A DNA stretch of 64,000 nt from Clostridioides difficile ATCC 9689 = DSM 1296 (lineage in GTDB: Bacteria; Bacillota; Clostridia; Peptostreptococcales; Peptostreptococcaceae): assembly GCF_001077535.1 (NCBI RefSeq), contig NZ_CP011968.1, forward strand, positions 1,674,001 through 1,738,000, given 5' to 3'. Positions 62,862-64,000 of the stretch are shown in pieces (within the stretch, counting starts at the first letter, position 1; each line of letters starts with the position of its first letter). The translations under genes were made by a program, and so were the position numbers. Below the pieces are notes generated by a model. That model saw only the letters and a program-made list of their open reading frames with translations, was not told the origin of the DNA and made no database searches.

Positions 62862-62886
62862 ATATTTATCGTTATCAATTTGATAA
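62838..62886. promoter_or_regulatory. Two operator-like dyads at the cysK promoter
   Basis: TTATCAAAATGATAA (62838-62852) lies between -35 and -10, and TTATCAATTTGATAA (62872-62886) lies just after the expected start. The copies share perfect TTATCA/TGATAA arms and are 34 bases apart centre to centre. A dimeric repressor binding both sites would shut the promoter. The regulator is unknown; Fur-like and CymR-like proteins are both conceivable. Confidence 0.65.
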
Positions 62887-62914
62887 TAGATTTGGACATA
62901 TAGGAGGAAATAGT

Positions 62915-63823
62915 ATGTTATATAATAACGCATTAGAGTTGATAGGAAACACACCTGTAGTAAGGCTGAATAATTTAGGCTGTACTAATGGGTGTTCTAA
63001 CATATATGTAAAATTAGAAAAAGTAAATCCAGCAGGAAGTATAAAAGATAGAGCTGTTTATGAAATGTTAGAGGGCTTAGAGCAAAGAGGAGAATTAAAA
63101 AAGGGAGATGTACTAGTTGAAGCAACTAGTGGAAATACTGGTATTGCATTATCTATGATAGGAAAATTAAAAGGATATGAAGTAGTAATCGTAATGCCCG
63201 AAACAATGAGCGTTGAGAGAAGAGATTTAATGAAGGCTTATGGAGCAAATTTGGTGCTTACAGATGGTAAAGCTGGAATGGCAGGTTCCATAGAAAAAGC
63301 AAATGAACTTTTAAAAGAAAATCCAAACTATAAAAGCTTAAAACAATTTGAAAATAAAGATAATCCAAATGCACATTATAAAACAACAGCAGTTGAAATT
63401 ATGAATGATGTCAAAGATTTAGATATATTCGTATGTGGAGTTGGAACAGGTGGTACTTTAATAGGAACTGCAAGATATTTAAAAGAACAAAATCCAAATA
63501 TAAGAGTAATTGCACTTGAACCAAAAAAATCTCCAGCTATATCAGAAAACAAGACTGGACCTCATAAAATACAAGGAATAGGTGCTAACTTTGTTCCTGA
63601 AAATTATGATTCTAGTGTAGTTGATGAAGTAATATTAGTAGATGATGAAGATGCATTTGATACAGTTAAATTACTTGCAGCAAAAGAGGGAATTTTAGTA
63701 GGGATATCTTCTGGAGCAAATATATTTGGTGCTATAGAGATGGCAAAAAAGTATCCAGATAAAAAGATAGTTACAGTAGCTCCAGATGGAGTTGATAAGT
63801 ATATGTCTATGGGAATATTTTAA
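62915..63823 (+). CDS. cysK: Cysteine synthase (O-acetylserine sulfhydrylase)
   Basis: PLP enzyme making cysteine from O-acetylserine and sulfide. 302 aa. N-terminal I-G-N-T-P-V-V-R-L, PLP Lys44 in N-P-A-G-S-I-K-D-R-A, E-A-T-S-G-N-T-G-I-A-L near 69-79, G-V-G-T-G-G-T-L-I-G near 173-182, and the C-terminal G-I-S-S-G-A-N near 262. TAGGAGGAA precedes the ATG. It is followed after 26 bases by cysE, which supplies its substrate. Confidence 0.95.
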   Translation: MLYNNALELIGNTPVVRLNNLGCTNGCSNIYVKLEKVNPAGSIKDRAVYEMLEGLEQRGELKKGDVLVEATSGNTGIALSMIGKLKGYEVVIVMPETMSVERRDLMKAYGANLVLTDGKAGMAGSIEKANELLKENPNYKSLKQFENKDNPNAHYKTTAVEIMNDVKDLDIFVCGVGTGGTLIGTARYLKEQNPNIRVIALEPKKSPAISENKTGPHKIQGIGANFVPENYDSSVVDEVILVDDEDAFDTVKLLAAKEGILVGISSGANIFGAIEMAKKYPDKKIVTVAPDGVDKYMSMGIF

Positions 63824-63849
63824 TAATTTTATTTGAGGGAGTGAATACT

Positions 63850-64000
63850 TTGTTTAAGAAAATAAATAAAGATATTGAATATATAATGAAGAATGATCCA
63901 GCAGCTAGGTCTAAGATAGAAGTTTTTTTACTTTATCCATCAGTTCATGCAATGATAATGCATAGGATGGCTCATGCTCTTTATAAGAAGAAGAAGCTTT
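63850..64000 (+). CDS. cysE: Serine O-acetyltransferase, N-terminal part (cut by window)
   Basis: The frame starts at TTG 63850, eight bases after GAGGGAG, and runs off the window. The 50 residues seen contain the CysE N-terminal pattern D-P-A-A-R-S-K-I-E-V-F-L-L-Y-P-S-V-H-A followed by M-H-R-M-A-H-A-L-Y-K. The enzyme makes O-acetylserine from serine and acetyl-CoA and forms a complex with CysK. Same operon as cysK. Confidence 0.9.
   Translation, partial: MFKKINKDIEYIMKNDPAARSKIEVFLLYPSVHAMIMHRMAHALYKKKKL

Overview
This window is almost certainly from Clostridioides difficile or a very close relative. The DNA is very AT-rich, ribosome-binding sites are of the AGGAGG type, and TTG/GTG starts are common. 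Several lineage-specific genes occur together: the cysteine-rich exosporium protein CdeM, a sigma-V (CsfV) lysozyme-response operon, a CotG-type spore manganese catalase and an orphan sporulation-type histidine kinase (PtpC/CD1579-like). Names of this kind come from recognising protein content and gene order; no database search was possible.

Layout. 1-9.5 kb: the 3' part of a GGDEF/EAL c-di-GMP phosphodiesterase cut by the window edge, a BceAB-type ABC exporter without an adjacent two-component system, a MATE exporter, a Fic-domain protein with a non-canonical motif, an azoreductase-like flavoprotein, a small CxxC protein and a DUF1836 regulator. 9.5-17.1 kb: a hemolysin-III family protein, a 58-residue small gene, then the histidine operon hisZGCBHAFI(E). 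The operon is preceded by a leader peptide with five consecutive His codons and an intrinsic terminator (attenuation). 17.8-25.6 kb: an amino-acid permease between two long gene-free stretches; the sigma-V operon (pdaV, prsA-like, csfV, rsiV, and a second RsiV-like protein without the cytoplasmic anti-sigma part) behind a good ECF-type promoter; XdhC-like and SprT/YgjP-like genes.

25.7-32.5 kb: an ilv operon (ACT-domain small subunit, ilvC, ilvB) behind a consensus promoter and an isoleucine T-box; cotG; a DUF255 thioredoxin-domain protein. 32.7-41.8 kb: MarR regulator, alpha/beta hydrolase, XRE regulator, GNAT, 3D-domain wall protein, SGNH hydrolase, phosphoglucomutase and a YihY-family membrane protein. 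42.3-48.3 kb: the orphan histidine kinase, two tandem threonine T-boxes ahead of hom, cdeM, and a HisD-family gene that lies 30 kb from the his operon, looks like a distinct subfamily, and has its own terminator-containing leader.

48.4-49.7 kb: a two-gene cassette (hydrolase plus small HTH protein) that looks inserted. 50.0-56.7 kb: a six-gene sugar locus (ROK repressor, BadF-type kinase, TIM-barrel glycosidase-like protein, RbsABC-type importer) for an unidentified sugar. 57.1-62.7 kb: a YitT-family protein, then kdpFABC preceded by an extra 31-residue membrane peptide, with no kdpDE in view. 62.8-64 kb: cysK and the start of cysE behind a promoter carrying two copies of a TTATCA-N3-TGATAA dyad.

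Most of the window is metabolic core. The points most worth follow-up are the RsiV paralogue without its anti-sigma part, the RBS hairpin at csfV, the his leader, the HisD-family leader with a mini-ORF inside a terminator, the unassigned sugar locus, and the cysK operator pair.
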